A program made the position numbers and the translations under genes. A stretch of 38,656 nucleotides of DNA from a virus: positions 1 through 38,656 of IMG/VR virus record IMGVR_UViG_3300043410_001258. One strand, given 5' to 3'. Of this stretch, positions 1-6,412 are shown piece by piece. Numbering within the stretch: the first letter of the stretch is position 1; every line of letters starts with the position of its first letter. The notes under the pieces are model-generated. The model saw only the letters and a list, made by a program, of their open reading frames with translations, did not search any database and was not told the origin of the DNA.

Positions 1-413
1 GAGATGCCGGGGGTAGTTTAATTGACCCTGTCACTAGAACATTAATAGGTAAAGAAAGTGACTTTACAGAATGGAATAACGTGGGTGACTATACTAGACA
101 GATAATATCTAAGCTAAGTGAGTTTACCGGGGAACAGTTTGGAAGAATCAGATATATGCGGTTGATGCCAAAGACAGGGTTATCGGTTCATGCTGACTTT
201 GAGACACGTTATCATTATGTGTTTAAAACAAACAAGTATGCTTATTTTGGAGAATCACTTGAGAATAATGAATTAGCCGCTAAGTGCTATCATATTCCAA
301 GTGATGGGTTCTTTTATAAAGTAGATACCACTAAAGAGCATTTTGTCTTTAATGGGGGATGGGAGCCAAGAATACATTTAGTTATTTGTAGTTCTTGGGA
401 CCATCCTAATTAA
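1..413 (+). CDS. Aspartyl/asparaginyl beta-hydroxylase-like 2OG-Fe(II) dioxygenase, 5'-truncated
   Basis: The reading frame is open to the left edge (first full codon at base 3), so the GTG at 81 is an internal valine codon and the true start lies outside the window. The visible C-terminal part has the layout of the Asp/Arg-hydroxylase type of double-stranded beta-helix dioxygenases: an arginine-rich strand (RIRYMRLMP), an HAD iron-binding triad segment (H codon 189-191, D two residues later), a following arginine (ETRYHY), then a distal His in HFVFNGG and an Arg in EPRIHLV that would bind 2-oxoglutarate. The family hydroxylates protein side chains or free substrates. The substrate here is unknown. 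It is the only + strand gene and its TAA overlaps the stop of the convergent FkbM gene. The family call is good; the function is open. Confidence 0.75.
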   Translation, partial: DAGGSLIDPVTRTLIGKESDFTEWNNVGDYTRQIISKLSEFTGEQFGRIRYMRLMPKTGLSVHADFETRYHYVFKTNKYAYFGESLENNELAAKCYHIPSDGFFYKVDTTKEHFVFNGGWEPRIHLVICSSWDHPN

Positions 414-1255
414 AATACTAACTTATATCCAGTGAATCGTTTAAGCATTTCTTGAAACGATTCGCCTAGTCTAACTTCAACTAAGTTTTCTGGTTGTTCT
501 TTTTCTGAAGGAACTGCCAAGATATTAGTTACGCCACCGTCGCCGAATGGGTTATGTTCACTTTCTTTAAATGTCTTTGCAATCGGCTTATTGCGACAGC
601 AAACCCAGTATAGTTTATAGTCTTTCTTTTGCAAGAATTCCATACAACGATTCCATACCAAGAAGTCAATTGCTTCATAGAAGATAACCGGACGTTGAGT
701 ATCAATAGTTTGTTCTGCACCTTTAAGTACTTCTAATTCGGCGCCCTCAACGTCAATTTTCATTAGTGTTACTACTGATGTAAGCTCAGGTAAATCGTCT
801 AAACGCATAACAGGAACTTCAATTCCTTTTTCGTTGATGCCCACTTCACCATAGTTACCCATGATTGTTTCGTCAAAGTCACTAATAGTCATTGTACCTT
901 CAGTATCACCCAATGCAGTGTGAAATAACTGGATAGGCTTATTCTGACAATTATATGCGGCCACTGAGAAATGATTTGGATGGGGTTCAAAAGCCATTAC
1001 TTTGCAGCCTGTAGTTTGTTGAACTGCCACTGCATGATAACCAATATTAGTTCCAATATCATAGTAAATCGAGTTACTGTCTAGATACTTGCTCATAATA
1101 TCTACTTCCGCATGACAGTATTCACCGAATAAAGCGATTGCTGCGGAAACGATGCTATCATTGCGATAGACTACTAATTGTCCAATTTTACTATCAGTGA
1201 TAGCTAGATTGGGTTTTAGTTTTTCAAAATGTTCAGATAGGTTTAATGTACTCAT
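410..1255 (-). CDS. FkbM family SAM-dependent methyltransferase
   Basis: The 281-residue protein has a class I methyltransferase fold of the FkbM type. The SAM-binding loop is YYDIGTNIGYHA (about residues 64-75), the acidic end of the second strand is AFEPHPNHF (88-96), and the hallmark MKIDVEGAELEVLKGAE lies at about 165-181. FkbM enzymes O-methylate hydroxyls on sugars, polyketides and related molecules. In phages they usually sit with glycan-modifying genes, as here with three transferases further upstream in the same array. It is the last gene of the minus-strand run. The start at 1255 has no Shine-Dalgarno sequence before it and a sigma70-like promoter stops four bases upstream. The stop overlaps that of the convergent dioxygenase gene by four bases. 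The substrate is unknown. Confidence 0.88.
   Translation of the reverse strand: MSTLNLSEHFEKLKPNLAITDSKIGQLVVYRNDSIVSAAIALFGEYCHAEVDIMSKYLDSNSIYYDIGTNIGYHAVAVQQTTGCKVMAFEPHPNHFSVAAYNCQNKPIQLFHTALGDTEGTMTISDFDETIMGNYGEVGINEKGIEVPVMRLDDLPELTSVVTLMKIDVEGAELEVLKGAEQTIDTQRPVIFYEAIDFLVWNRCMEFLQKKDYKLYWVCCRNKPIAKTFKESEHNPFGDGGVTNILAVPSEKEQPENLVEVRLGESFQEMLKRFTGYKLVF
432..465. terminator. Perfect 9-bp inverted repeat at the convergent gene ends
   Basis: GAATCGTTT (434-442) and AAACGATTC (455-463) form a perfect 9-bp stem with a 12-nt loop. A T-G wobble (433/464) and a G-C pair (432/465) extend it. It lies 20-50 bases past the + strand gene's stop and inside the last codons of the FkbM gene. No T-run directly follows on either strand, so this is a hairpin that could end or protect converging transcripts rather than a textbook intrinsic terminator. 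Confidence 0.4.
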
Positions 1256-1259
1256 AGTT

Positions 1260-1287
1260 AATATATATCTAGATGTGTTTATGTCAA
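1260..1287 (-). promoter_or_regulatory. Sigma70-like promoter just ahead of the FkbM gene
   Basis: Read on the minus strand, TTGACA (1287-1282) is followed by a 16-base spacer and TATATT (1265-1260). The -10 box ends four bases before the ATG at 1255, so transcription would begin at or within a base or two of the start codon, giving a leaderless or near-leaderless message. The -35 box overlaps the stop of the preceding gene. The TATATATT segment also loosely resembles a T4-type late promoter. Confidence 0.45.
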
Positions 1288-1838
1288 GAATTTTTATCTA
1301 ACACTAACCACCCAAGATTAAACAAATCTTGACGTATTTCGTCTGTGACAGTAGATTCAGGAACATATGCTCTAACTTTGAGTGTATGTTCTTGCTCCTC
1401 GATAGTTAAATTGTTGAATTCTACTTCGGGCAAGAAATCATCGTTCTTGATACCTGAACAGTACCAATCAATGTAATCACCTTCTTGACGAATATCAGCT
1501 ATAATCCCACCCGCATGTCTCCAACTACAACTCCATTCTTGCTCAGTAAGAATAGGTAAGACTTCATTCTTTCTGAAACTGTTATTGCATAGTGCCGCAT
1601 ATAAATGCTGACTATATATAGGATCTTTACATTTCTCAATAATAACTTGATTAGTACGTAAATCATACTCTAAGTTATTAGTTCTCCATTCAGTAGTTTC
1701 TTCTAACTCTAATGTCTGTTGCGCCCAATTATCAAATAAATCAATATGGGCTTGTGCTACAGTGTCATTTGGGTCTTCAAGTAACCGTATGATATATTTT
1801 TCTTTATGAAATGTATTACGGGACGGGCTACGATTCAT
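1284..1838 (-). CDS. Hypothetical phage protein, 184 residues
   Basis: No family is recognised. The protein is soluble-looking and acidic, with no signal peptide or membrane segment. Its centre is aromatic and charged (SCSWRHAGGIIADIR, then GDYIDWYCSGI, about residues 104-131), followed by a glutamate-rich stretch (FLPEVEFNNLTIEEQEHTL). Three cysteines and several tryptophans lie in the second half. Its ATG overlaps the TGA of the SleB hydrolase gene (ATGA, 1835-1838), so it is probably translated by coupling. There is no strong ribosome binding site. Position next to the lysin gene gives no firm clue to function. Confidence 0.7.
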   Translation of the reverse strand: MNRSPSRNTFHKEKYIIRLLEDPNDTVAQAHIDLFDNWAQQTLELEETTEWRTNNLEYDLRTNQVIIEKCKDPIYSQHLYAALCNNSFRKNEVLPILTEQEWSCSWRHAGGIIADIRQEGDYIDWYCSGIKNDDFLPEVEFNNLTIEEQEHTLKVRAYVPESTVTDEIRQDLFNLGWLVLDKNS

Positions 1839-2365
1839 TTTCGTTTCTTTTTAACTTTACTATAGAATATATGATTCCCAATTTGTTTAGCAAATTGGTA
1901 TGGCCATTGTGGTTTTACAGATAGATTATGGAAAAACAAAACGGTTGTGGGAATCACATCCTTATACATATCATATGCTAACACATTATATGCTATATGT
2001 AAACTGTTTTGGTATCTTGGGTCACGTTCATTGATTTTACCCTTACCCTCGCATACCCAACTAAATTGACATGTTTTAGTCTCAGTTTCTTTATTGTAGG
2101 TTGTTTGATATACAACTTTACACGGGGTGTTTGCAAAGCCATGCTGTACTCTGTTTAGTACTACTCTAGCAACTGCGGCTTTACCCTCATTTGATTCTTT
2201 GCCGGCTTCATAGTAGATATTTGTGGCTAAGCAATTTACTTGCTTCCAGTCTACTGTTTTTGCTGTTGTTTCAGGTGTCTTTGAGTTTGCTGTCAAAAAT
2301 ACGCTGAAAATAATTAAAGGTACGACTAAGTACACCCTAATTAGGTTGAATAGATTGTGCTTCAT
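1835..2365 (-). CDS. SleB-type cell wall hydrolase (Hydrolase_2), likely endolysin
   Basis: The 176-residue protein starts with a basic N-terminus and a hydrophobic stretch (about residues 9-26, VYLVVPLIIFSVFLTA), a signal peptide or signal anchor. The Hydrolase_2 domain follows: LATNIYYEAGKESNEGKAAVA (about 46-66) holds the conserved glutamate (E53) of the SleB catalytic motif, then VVLNRV, a CQFSWVC block (about 99-105) and a C-terminal FFHN...PQW segment. SleB-type enzymes are lytic transglycosylases acting on peptidoglycan, so a lysis or cell-entry role is likely. The secretion signal suggests an exported or signal-arrest endolysin. A strong ribosome binding site (AAAGGAGT) precedes the ATG and supports this start. 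The gene is terminally coupled to the 184-residue gene. Confidence 0.88.
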   Translation of the reverse strand: MKHNLFNLIRVYLVVPLIIFSVFLTANSKTPETTAKTVDWKQVNCLATNIYYEAGKESNEGKAAVARVVLNRVQHGFANTPCKVVYQTTYNKETETKTCQFSWVCEGKGKINERDPRYQNSLHIAYNVLAYDMYKDVIPTTVLFFHNLSVKPQWPYQFAKQIGNHIFYSKVKKKRK

Positions 2366-2380
2366 ATTACTCCTTTCAAT

Positions 2381-2394
2381 GGGCTGAAAAGCCC
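2381..2394. other. Short GC stem-loop with GAAA loop on + strand
   Basis: GGGCT-GAAA-AGCCC is a 5-bp perfect stem in the 60-base gap (2366-2425) between the 682-residue gene and the SleB gene. On the transcribed strand it lies about 10 bases upstream of the AAAGGAGT ribosome binding site and is followed by ATTG, not a T-run. It may be a weak terminator, an mRNA-end stabiliser or chance. Confidence 0.3.
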
Positions 2395-2425
2395 GTTGTT
2401 AAGCACGATAACAGTGAGTGATTAA

Positions 2426-4474
2426 TTAATCATCGATGTTATCCCAGCAGTCGCAATTACATAATGTAACATCTAGTATTGCTTCGTCTGGAGTTAATAC
2501 TGTATTAGCAGCTGGTTGAACCAATATGCTTAAATTGTCAGGTATTAACATTGTTTCAGGGCTGCCCGCAAGGCTGCCCAAAGTAGTTGCTGCGCCCGTA
2601 ACGATAGGGACATCTTGTAACTTACTTGAGTTATTATAACCAGGGATCGGGGAGTTCGCTAGGGTTGATCCGGTTATTCTAGGTAACTGTAGTGAAGCGG
2701 TGCCATTAACATCGTTATCTAGCTCTGCTCCAGTTAAACCTAATCGTTTTGCGTTTCTTGCTTCTCGCATTGACGCTACTAAAAAGTTTCCTCCTGGTAT
2801 AGTAATGTTCGCAATATTCTCTAATGTGAGGCTAGCTCCGGCGAATTCCGTTTCTAGTGCATATTGGTCTAAACTATCTATGAATGATATAACATCTGTT
2901 TCGTTACTTGTTAAATCACTTAGTCCTGGTAATGCTAGATTTCTAGCATCTTGCTCTTTCTTTAAATGAGTACCGAATGTATTGTACTCATCTATTAGTA
3001 ATTGTGCCGCTACTGGCTTGCTTGCTAATATATTTGATATCTCTGTATTAGCATTAGTTATTAATGTATCTAAATCTGTATATGGGCCCGGGCCAGACAA
3101 TGATGTATAAATTGAATTATAAATTCCTATTAAATTGCTTGTCTGTAATGCTTGGATTCTAGTCTGAATGTCTCTCCACTCATAGTGTAAACTAGTCATA
3201 GACCCAAAGTAATCTAACATCGTGTATAGATTATTAGTGCCGGATCCTTTAGCAATACTATTCAATGCTACGTCAGCTAGTGACGAGTTAACTGGAACAT
3301 TAGTTCCGCCCACAGTTAGTCCGTTAACGTTCTCAAGGTTCATTACAACTTGACTGAACTTTTCAATATTCATAGTCTGAATATTACGAATCTGTTGCAT
3401 AGCCATACTAAATGCGTCAGCGGCAAATGCTATGTCGTCGGGTAGGATATTCATTAGTCTTTCACCCAGTCCCGAATCAGGTCTACTATTAACTGTACCG
3501 TTAGTATACAAGAGATAATATGTTTTTGAGTTTGTGGGCAATGTAATTGCGTTATACTGTGGATAACTCAATGACATATAACTATTAGGGAATAGTTTCT
3601 TAGGATCTAATAAGTCAGCTAATGATGTTAGATCAGGAGTCTGACAGTTTAATGGGATTAAAGTATCTTTTAAGTCATTATCCATAATCAACGAGAAAGC
3701 CGCGTATAGTAAACGTTGCTGTTCGTCAGTTGCTGGCTGACCGTTAGTTAATAGTTCTAAATCTGTTCCATTAATACCCGCACTTAACAATGCGATATTC
3801 AATGGTCTTCCGATCGCTCTATTAGCCTTTAATGTTCTTAATAATACGTCAGGCTGTCCAAATTGGTCAATATTTTGTAAATCAATAGCACGACCCGATC
3901 TGATTAAGTCTTGTCCCCAATAGAACGTACTTAAGTTAATACCGGTAATATCTGCACTAACCAAATCATTCATGTTACTATATGCGCCGTCTAAAAACGT
4001 TTTGCTATTATGTAATGATGTAATGGTTTGATTTAGTTGTGATTTTTTACTATGGCACATTCTAAACGTAGACAAGAAATCAGTATAACTTCCGTTATTA
4101 ACATGAAACTCTCTATATGCTTGTAATGCGATTAGTCGTAAGAACCCATAGCTAGTTGTCTCACCCGTATATGTATTTGTATATGTACTAGGTAAGCTAT
4201 TACCTAATGCCGGGATAGTTGTAGAGCCGATGCTTATTAATCTATTATACGTAGATTGTGATACATCAGCAAACCCAGTACCGATCTTAGTATATGCTAA
4301 ACGAATACTACGTGTTAGTTTATCAAGCACTGTAGTAGATACTGCTAGTCCAGGAGTATATGTACTTAAACTAGTACTTGTACCCATATAAGTGGCAGCA
4401 TCAGGATTAATGTTTAATCCCGTGTTACCTAACAATGAACCCATTGTATTAACTTTTAATGGAGTTAAACTCAT
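2426..4474 (-). CDS. Large unrecognised virion-type protein (682 residues)
   Basis: No family can be named. The sequence is rich in Ser, Thr, Asn and Leu with few charges at the N-terminus (repeated TSTSLSTYTPG-like stretches). Its centre looks helical (DIAFAADAFSMAMQQIRNIQ, later LHYEWRDIQTRIQALQTSN) and the C-terminus ends in a cysteine cluster (LCNCDCWDNIDD). There is no signal peptide or clear membrane span. Its ATG overlaps the stop of the PAAR gene (ATGA, 4471-4474), so the two are translationally coupled. Genes next to PAAR tips often encode baseplate or tail-tip parts, so a virion role is inferred from context and composition only. A virion-attached effector is an alternative. Confidence 0.6.
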   Translation of the reverse strand: MSLTPLKVNTMGSLLGNTGLNINPDAATYMGTSTSLSTYTPGLAVSTTVLDKLTRSIRLAYTKIGTGFADVSQSTYNRLISIGSTTIPALGNSLPSTYTNTYTGETTSYGFLRLIALQAYREFHVNNGSYTDFLSTFRMCHSKKSQLNQTITSLHNSKTFLDGAYSNMNDLVSADITGINLSTFYWGQDLIRSGRAIDLQNIDQFGQPDVLLRTLKANRAIGRPLNIALLSAGINGTDLELLTNGQPATDEQQRLLYAAFSLIMDNDLKDTLIPLNCQTPDLTSLADLLDPKKLFPNSYMSLSYPQYNAITLPTNSKTYYLLYTNGTVNSRPDSGLGERLMNILPDDIAFAADAFSMAMQQIRNIQTMNIEKFSQVVMNLENVNGLTVGGTNVPVNSSLADVALNSIAKGSGTNNLYTMLDYFGSMTSLHYEWRDIQTRIQALQTSNLIGIYNSIYTSLSGPGPYTDLDTLITNANTEISNILASKPVAAQLLIDEYNTFGTHLKKEQDARNLALPGLSDLTSNETDVISFIDSLDQYALETEFAGASLTLENIANITIPGGNFLVASMREARNAKRLGLTGAELDNDVNGTASLQLPRITGSTLANSPIPGYNNSSKLQDVPIVTGAATTLGSLAGSPETMLIPDNLSILVQPAANTVLTPDEAILDVTLCNCDCWDNIDD

Positions 4475-4752
4475 GGTACGAATACGTCTCCTGAACCACC
4501 TACAATGCTATGTCCGCAACTGTTGCCCGACCCTATACGTAGTACAGGAACTCCCTCTGCAAATACAGTTGGACTACCGTCTGTAGTAACTGCCGCGTCA
4601 TGCGGGGGATGTGGTCTACCCCACGGTGCGTGTGGGGTGATTTGACTTGTATGTAAGCCTACAGGGATGCCGTTGGCAAACACAGTTCCGGCGCCACGCA
4701 TAATTGCGCCGCCCATTTGATTTGTGTCACCTTTACGACTAATCCCTGCCAT
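4471..4752 (-). CDS. PAAR-domain spike-tip protein
   Basis: At 93 residues this is a stand-alone PAAR domain of usual size. It shows the typical pattern of short glycine-rich hairpins: GGAIMRGAGTVFANGIPVG, an HP-rich middle (PHAPWGRPHPPHD), SPTVFAEGVPVLRIG, and a C-terminal CGHSIVGGSGDVFVP. His and Cys residues in the middle and end would bind the tip metal ion. PAAR proteins cap the central spike of contractile phage tails (as gp5.4 does in T4) and puncture the outer membrane, so a contractile-tailed phage of a Gram-negative host is implied. A ribosome binding site AGGA precedes the ATG. It lies between the LSm-like and 682-residue genes with overlap or a 3-base gap. Confidence 0.92.
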   Translation of the reverse strand: MAGISRKGDTNQMGGAIMRGAGTVFANGIPVGLHTSQITPHAPWGRPHPPHDAAVTTDGSPTVFAEGVPVLRIGSGNSCGHSIVGGSGDVFVP

Positions 4753-4755
4753 TGT

Positions 4756-5052
4756 TTATCCTACTAAAATCTTCTTCTCTGGAACTTGAATTCCAGTAGT
4801 TGCTTCAATATACTTCATCTTAACTGAATCTTCAGTTAAAGCATAAATTGAAACACAACTAGTATTTAGCGTAACCTGAGCATCAGGATCTACAGTGAAT
4901 AAGCTAGGCATTAGTTGCATACCCTTTGGTCCCGGTGCGATACTGACTGGAGCCTCGATTGTAAGATAGTTGTCGATTTGTTCGATGAACTTACCCATGA
5001 GTTCTTCTCCTGAGTTTAATTTAAATGTGTATACTTGACCTGTTTCTAACAT
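4756..5052 (-). CDS. Small LSm/Sm-fold-like phage protein
   Basis: The 98-residue protein begins with a strand-turn-strand pattern (GQVYTFKLNSGEELMGKFIEQIDNYLTIEAPVSI) like the N-terminal half of Sm/LSm domains: a conserved 'NGEEL.G' turn, then a strand ending in a polar residue. Similar short proteins are common in marine T4-like phages, where their job is unknown. I cannot identify an RNA-binding signature, so an RNA chaperone role is only a possibility. AAGGA before the ATG supports the start. It starts one base past the glutaredoxin stop and ends three bases before the PAAR start, so it belongs to the same transcript. Confidence 0.55.
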   Translation of the reverse strand: MLETGQVYTFKLNSGEELMGKFIEQIDNYLTIEAPVSIAPGPKGMQLMPSLFTVDPDAQVTLNTSCVSIYALTEDSVKMKYIEATTGIQVPEKKILVG

Positions 5053-5053
5053 G

Positions 5054-5302
5054 TTATTCCTTTGCTACTTTTTCCCTGAATTCTTCGGGTGACATACCCG
5101 CTAAACCTTGATATCCACCTGGGATATGATGTGTTCCGTTATAGATTTGTGGGACACTTCTGAAGCCTGCATCCACTAGCATTTGTCGTGCTTCCGGGTC
5201 TTGTGTAATATCAATAGATTCGTATGCTACGCCGCGGCTTTCTAATAGTTGCTTTGACATATCACAGAACTGACAATTAGGTTTTGAATATACTTTAATC
5301 AT
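5054..5302 (-). CDS. Glutaredoxin
   Basis: At 82 residues this is a classic single-domain glutaredoxin. It has a redox-active C10-Q-F-C13 motif after the first strand (IKVYSKPNCQFC), the cis-proline loop S-V-P-Q-I (P51), and the glutathione-binding GG turn (PGGYQGL, about 61-67). It would reduce the disulfides formed in the catalytic cycle of ribonucleotide reductase, which fits its position directly after nrdB with a 9-base gap. A good ribosome binding site (AAGGA) supports the start. T4 places its NrdC thioredoxin/glutaredoxin in a comparable role, but I do not assign that symbol. Confidence 0.95.
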   Translation of the reverse strand: MIKVYSKPNCQFCDMSKQLLESRGVAYESIDITQDPEARQMLVDAGFRSVPQIYNGTHHIPGGYQGLAGMSPEEFREKVAKE

Positions 5303-5311
5303 TTTGTTCCT

Positions 5312-6412
5312 TTATAGTGTTGGTAATTCATCAAACTCTACTTCATCGGACATAACACCAATAACATAGTTAGTTGATTCTGTCTCTTGTAGTGCTGATT
5401 GTTTCTTGTTAATGTTCACGTGCTTGTTGAACCAGGGGATAGGGCTTGACTTTGGGTGAGGTTCCAGGTACTTGATTCCAATATCTTTAAGTTTATTGAA
5501 AGCAGTATAGTCAACGAAATCTTTAAGGATCTCACTGTTGAGCCCAATGACGACTCCCTTTTTAAAGAGATATTCGGCCCATGCTTTTTCCTCGTTAATA
5601 ACATCCATGTACATAGAATATACTTCGTGATGCGTAGCAGCCTGAATCTGTACAAAGTCAGCATCGTCTTTTGTGACATGATTGATAAGCCATGCCGTCC
5701 ATTCTGTATGTAATAACTCATCTTGAAGAATCAACGAGATAATGTTCCCGTTGCCTATATAAATCTTATTCTCTACCATAGCAAGACTAGTAGCGAATGA
5801 TACCATGAATCTCAATGCCTCAAGTGCATATGACGCATGGAGGGCAAGCCAAATCGCTTTCTTATGCTCGTATATATCAACGTCTTGTCCCAATTCTTTT
5901 TTGCAATTAAGTTGATGCAAGTCTTCGTAGTAACGCCCAACGTTAGCTGCCATGCTGACAATTTCTTGGGTGTCGTGAATTTTATTGAATTCATCTTTAG
6001 GTACCCCGTAGACATTCCTAATAATGTGGCTATAGCTTTTGGAATGAATGCTAGTTTCAAAGAAACCCCAAGTAAGCGTAAGAGCTTCAAGTTCCGGAAT
6101 CGAACAAACGGGGCCGAAGACTTGACTTGGCGCACGACCTTGTATAGAGTCCAAAGCAGTTTGGCGAAGAAGATTACTAGTAAAAATATGCTTAATAGCA
6201 TCACTTGATTCCTTATGGTCAATCTTATCTTTTGTTAGAGAAATTTCTTCTGGAACCCAGAAGAAGCCACGTGCTGTTTCTTCATACTTCTGTAGCTTAG
6301 GATACTTAACTTCTTCAAAACGTTGCACAGTTACAGGACCTTCTGGATCCAGGAACATTTTACGTTGTAGATAGTTTGTTGGTTTGCTTAAATTATATTG
6401 TTCTTTGCTCAT
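5312..6412 (-). CDS. nrdB: Class Ia ribonucleotide reductase, small (beta) subunit
   Basis: The 366-residue protein matches the usual length. It carries the diiron-tyrosyl radical site in order: D88 (LDSIQGR), E119, H123, tyrosyl radical Y127 (HSKSYSHII), E198 (ALEALRF), E232 and H235 (DELLH). An acidic C-terminal tail (DEVEFDELPTL) would dock on NrdA. It houses the radical needed for NDP reduction and so dNTP supply during phage replication. Its ATG overlaps the TGA of nrdA (6409-6412), giving coupled, equimolar synthesis. One feature is odd: E119 to H123 reads E-T-S-I-H, one residue more than the E-T-I-H of E. coli and T4, while the D88-E119 spacing equals the E. coli spacing. Confidence 0.97.
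   Translation of the reverse strand: MSKEQYNLSKPTNYLQRKMFLDPEGPVTVQRFEEVKYPKLQKYEETARGFFWVPEEISLTKDKIDHKESSDAIKHIFTSNLLRQTALDSIQGRAPSQVFGPVCSIPELEALTLTWGFFETSIHSKSYSHIIRNVYGVPKDEFNKIHDTQEIVSMAANVGRYYEDLHQLNCKKELGQDVDIYEHKKAIWLALHASYALEALRFMVSFATSLAMVENKIYIGNGNIISLILQDELLHTEWTAWLINHVTKDDADFVQIQAATHHEVYSMYMDVINEEKAWAEYLFKKGVVIGLNSEILKDFVDYTAFNKLKDIGIKYLEPHPKSSPIPWFNKHVNINKKQSALQETESTNYVIGVMSDEVEFDELPTL

Noticed and set aside
81-413. GTG start at 81 for the + strand gene
   Set aside because: The frame is open to the window edge and the residues before 81 read as ordinary protein, so the gene is truncated, not short.
2381-2394. Intrinsic terminator before the SleB gene
   Set aside because: The stem is only 5 bp and no T-run follows on the transcribed strand, so it is kept only as a low-confidence stem-loop.
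5416-6222. Overlapping frames inside nrdB on both strands
   Set aside because: nrdB is a complete, motif-verified gene in its own frame. The others have no recognisable domains.
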